From contig NZ_QPJQ01000007.1 in assembly GCF_003337275.1 (NCBI RefSeq), positions 1-64,000 of the forward strand: a stretch of 64,000 bases of DNA, given 5' to 3'. Source of the stretch: Marinomonas foliarum. Lineage in GTDB: Bacteria; Pseudomonadota; Gammaproteobacteria; Pseudomonadales; Marinomonadaceae. Below, piece by piece: positions 61,744 through 64,000 of this stretch. The number at the start of each line of letters is the position of its first letter. Position 1 is the stretch's first letter. A program made the position numbers and the translations under genes. Below the pieces are notes generated by a model. It was given only the letters and a program-made list of their open reading frames with translations. It searched no databases and was not told the origin of the DNA.

Positions 61744-61936
61744 TAAAGCGAAAACATCGGTCTATTGGTTCCCTTTCTTACCAGTAGATCGATGAAGCCT
61801 GTTCCTTGGTAAGAAGTCAGTCTATCTAAGCAACCTCATTCGCAGATTCTTTCTAACCAAAACAAGAAGATAGAAAGTCATAAACTTTAGCGATAAGATA
61901 CGCCCGTTTTTAACAATGAAACCTATAGGGAACACT

Positions 61937-62647
61937 GTGAACCATACTTTACGCTCGATAACACTTGCACTGACTTGTGTCGCTAGTTTATCTGCTAACG
62001 CGGATCCAAAAACACCTGGTACTCATAAAGGCTATTCCACCATTGATATGACTACGGCGGGCATGCCAGCAGATGTGAAGATGATTTCTGTTGCGGATAT
62101 CAAGAAGGAACTGCAAGGCAAAGCACCTTTTGCCGTTGGTTTAGATATTGATGACACTAGCTTGTTCAGCACGCCGGTTTTTTATCGTGGCCAGCAAGAG
62201 TTCTCGCCAAATGGTTATTCTTACCTATCGAATCAAGATTTTTGGGATAAGGCGAATTGTGGCTGGGATGCGTTCAGCATGCCTAAGAACATTGCTAAAG
62301 AGTTGATTGCTATGCACCAAGAACGTGGTGATAGCATTTATTTCATCACTGGTCGTACCGGTTCTGATTGTAATTTCACTACAGAGTATTTGAAAAAGGC
62401 TTTTGATATCAAAGATATGCATGATGTCATATTTGCAGGATCAAGCCGTACTGAATACACAAAAACCAAGTACATCAAAGAGAATGACATCAAAATGTAC
62501 TATGGCGATGCCGATGGTGACATTATTTCAGCTCGTAATGCTGGCGCAGAAGGCATTCGAGTAATGCGCGCGGCGAACTCTAGCTACAAACCCATTCCTA
62601 AGAATGGCATCTATGGTGAGCGAGTACTAAAAGACTCTCAGTACTAA
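61937..62647 (+). CDS. aphA: Class B acid phosphatase AphA
   Basis: 236 residues from the GTG at 61937, which has AGGG upstream; an ATG seven codons earlier has no ribosome-binding site. Signal peptide (about 1-23, cleaved near SANADP). The HAD-type catalytic motif is GLDIDDTSLFSTP, with FITGRTGSD and YGDADGDI as later motifs. AphA is a periplasmic non-specific phosphatase and phosphotransferase that dephosphorylates nucleotides so nucleosides can be taken up. Length matches E. coli AphA. Confidence 0.9.
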   Translation: MNHTLRSITLALTCVASLSANADPKTPGTHKGYSTIDMTTAGMPADVKMISVADIKKELQGKAPFAVGLDIDDTSLFSTPVFYRGQQEFSPNGYSYLSNQDFWDKANCGWDAFSMPKNIAKELIAMHQERGDSIYFITGRTGSDCNFTTEYLKKAFDIKDMHDVIFAGSSRTEYTKTKYIKENDIKMYYGDADGDIISARNAGAEGIRVMRAANSSYKPIPKNGIYGERVLKDSQY

Positions 62648-62675
62648 GCTATTCTCTTTATTAGCGTCAAATGAT

Positions 62676-62706
62676 AAAAAGCCGAAAATTGAGTTTTCGG
62701 CTTTTT
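62676..62706. terminator. Bidirectional terminator between aphA and the HD gene
   Basis: A 13-bp stem (62676-62688 with 62694-62706) whose outer parts are A- and T-runs and whose core is GCCGAAAA/TTTTCGGC. Works for both convergent genes. Confidence 0.87.
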
Positions 62707-62758
62707 ACTGCTTTCTACTATTGGCAAATATCAGCACACGAATGCAAGGCAGCGGGAT

Positions 62759-63349
62759 CTATCGCTGAAAATGCTGGCTCACCAACTTTTGCACTAGGCT
62801 CCAGATTCTCTTTGAACCCGCGCTAATCACTGAACCATAGCGTTGCTTAACTTGTTCGTGACTGACATTACCTTCGCCCCAAGTGCCACCCTCGGTGGCG
62901 ACGTTATGAATCAGTGGCTGTAGACGATCTAGGGATTTGGCAAATACAGCGTCGTTGCTTTCTGCCGTTTCAAATTCGTACCAAAAGGCTTTGAGTTCTT
63001 CGCCTTGTGACGTTGGCAATAAACCAAAAATACGCTCTGCGGCTTTTTGTTCTGCCTCTTCTTGAGCAGTGTTGTCCGAGGTTTCGTGAATTGGGTGATC
63101 ACCCGCGTCGATCTCAACAATGTCATGGATCAAGAGCATCTTAATCACACGGTCTATATTGATTTCTTTATCCGAACAGTCCTTTAGGATTAAGGCATAC
63201 ATGGCTAAATGCCAAGAATGCTCGGCGGAGTTTTCTCTGCGAGATTGATCAATCAATGGCGATTTACGGATGACAGACTTCAGTATGTCTATTTCACGCA
63301 AAAAATCGAGTTGCTGCTCGATGGCTGTATCGTTAAGTTGATCTGACAT
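62759..63349 (-). CDS. HD-domain phosphohydrolase (YfbR-like 5'-nucleotidase family)
   Basis: 196 residues. The HD-superfamily metal motifs are present: H in SAEHSWHLAMYA, HD in LLIHDIVEIDAGD, and a later Asp in SLDRLQPLIHN. This is the HD_3/YfbR-like family, which includes dNMP 5'-nucleotidases. Cytoplasmic. Convergent with aphA; not in an operon with a known nucleotide pathway gene. Confidence 0.83.
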   Translation of the reverse strand: MSDQLNDTAIEQQLDFLREIDILKSVIRKSPLIDQSRRENSAEHSWHLAMYALILKDCSDKEINIDRVIKMLLIHDIVEIDAGDHPIHETSDNTAQEEAEQKAAERIFGLLPTSQGEELKAFWYEFETAESNDAVFAKSLDRLQPLIHNVATEGGTWGEGNVSHEQVKQRYGSVISAGSKRIWSLVQKLVSQHFQR

Positions 63350-63447
63350 GCAATACCTTCACCTGAATTATTGATGTTTGGTCAAGAGTACCTAAGTAGC
63401 TATAAAAATCGACCCTAAGTTTCAAAACTAGCCTCCAAGTAGTAGCA

Positions 63448-64000
63448 TCATGCTTCTGCCTGATTAGTCATCACTTCCTCTAATTGCAGACCCAACATCT
63501 CCATTGTTGTATTTTTAGTTTGTACTGGGAATCCGCCAACTGCCAGAGCTATCCATTCTGCAGCATTTGGGATAATTTCTACCAGCTGAGGAAGGTCATT
63601 AACGCATAGAAATTTGATGTCAGGGTCTGTTGCTCTGCTGAGTATCGCTAGAGTGTCCGTAAGCGGTTTCCCTTTCCCATATCCGCTAGAGATATGAAGG
63701 TGGTCATCTTCGGCGCTAAGCTTGGCTTCCTTATTCAATATACAGGCATGGTTATGCAGTCCCTGTGGGAAAAATTGAGCTAAGTTTCGAAATCTGTATT
63801 TAATATTATTGAGGAACTCATCGGGATAGCGAGCAAACAATTCGGCCATCTTTGAACGTAGAAAAGGATGGACGACATGGGCAGCAGAGAACAACTCAGA
63901 AGCCGGAATCCCAATAATTTTAGCCGCATTCGCCTGCATAAAGTAATGAAATTTCGCGGGATCAACGCGTGCTTCAGTGCCGCTAATCCGCTTACTAAAA
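63448..64000 (-). CDS. Unrecognised protein, 5' end outside the window
   Basis: The frame runs from the stop at 63448 to the window edge without interruption; an ATG at 63939 exists, but 20 further codons (FSKRISGTEARVDPAKFHYF) are open upstream, and the translation looks coding, so I treat it as truncated. About 183 residues are visible. Features include DHLHISSGYGKGKPLTDTLAI and a C-terminal LQLEEVMTNQAEA. No family is recognised and no membrane segment is seen. Confidence 0.6.
   Translation of the reverse strand, partial: FSKRISGTEARVDPAKFHYFMQANAAKIIGIPASELFSAAHVVHPFLRSKMAELFARYPDEFLNNIKYRFRNLAQFFPQGLHNHACILNKEAKLSAEDDHLHISSGYGKGKPLTDTLAILSRATDPDIKFLCVNDLPQLVEIIPNAAEWIALAVGGFPVQTKNTTMEMLGLQLEEVMTNQAEA

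Noticed and set aside
61755..61800. Hairpin after ileS as a terminator.
   Set aside because: The stem depends on G-U pairs and no T-run follows, so it is not convincing.

Overview
The window reads as a chromosomal segment of a marine gammaproteobacterium. The best guess is Marinomonas or a close Oceanospirillales relative. This rests on recognisable gammaproteobacterial proteins (YebG, IlvY/IlvC of the long class II type, KdgR, SotB, AphA), several TRAP transporters, and moderately AT-rich DNA. No rRNA, tRNA, CRISPR array or insertion sequence was seen.

Layout. 1-8.4 kb: mixed housekeeping and hypothetical genes (YebG, an LpxO-like hydroxylase, an ABC exporter, a Tat-exported multicopper oxidase, DUF2076 and DUF6172 proteins, a zinc metallopeptidase). 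8.5-14.5 kb: a LacI regulator and an operon of TRAP transporter, PfkB sugar-acid kinase and 2-hydroxyacid dehydrogenase, most like a 2-ketogluconate (kgu-type) route. 14.5-21.3 kb: a signal-peptidase-like protein lacking the catalytic lysine, an lldD-type oxidase with its LysR regulator, an aldo/keto reductase with a TetR regulator, a decayed duplicate of the lldD 3' end, and a HigBA-type toxin-antitoxin pair.

21.4-32.4 kb: a complete L-rhamnose system in the rhizobial gene order (DeoR regulator, rhaS, rhaT, rhaP, rhaQ, mutarotase and kinase fused as one protein, with rhaD and rhaI divergent). 32.6-39.3 kb: a rhamnogalacturonan/pectin module (GH105 unsaturated-uronyl hydrolase, TRAP transporter, RpiB-like isomerase, KduD, KdgR) with two KdgR-type operators. 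Together these two blocks would take rhamnogalacturonan disaccharides to rhamnose and to 2-keto-3-deoxygluconate.

39.3-53 kb: amino-acid and stress genes (nucleoside-recognition membrane protein, AsnC regulator, asparaginase, AlkC-like glycosylase), two diguanylate cyclases around a SotB exporter, an iron-binding protein, ilvY/ilvC, and a ModF-like ATPase. 53-58.3 kb: a probable defence island with a KAP P-loop NTPase, a RelBE-type toxin-antitoxin pair, and an AAA ATPase plus TOPRIM/RloB-like pair. 58.4-61.7 kb: a type-2 isoleucyl-tRNA synthetase preceded by what looks like a complete isoleucine attenuator: a 24-residue leader peptide with five consecutive Ile codons, an antiterminator and a terminator. 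The window closes with aphA, an HD-domain nucleotidase and a truncated unknown gene.

The most striking observation is the Ile-codon attenuator in front of ileS. It would switch on a second, antibiotic-tolerant type of IleRS when charged tRNA-Ile runs short.
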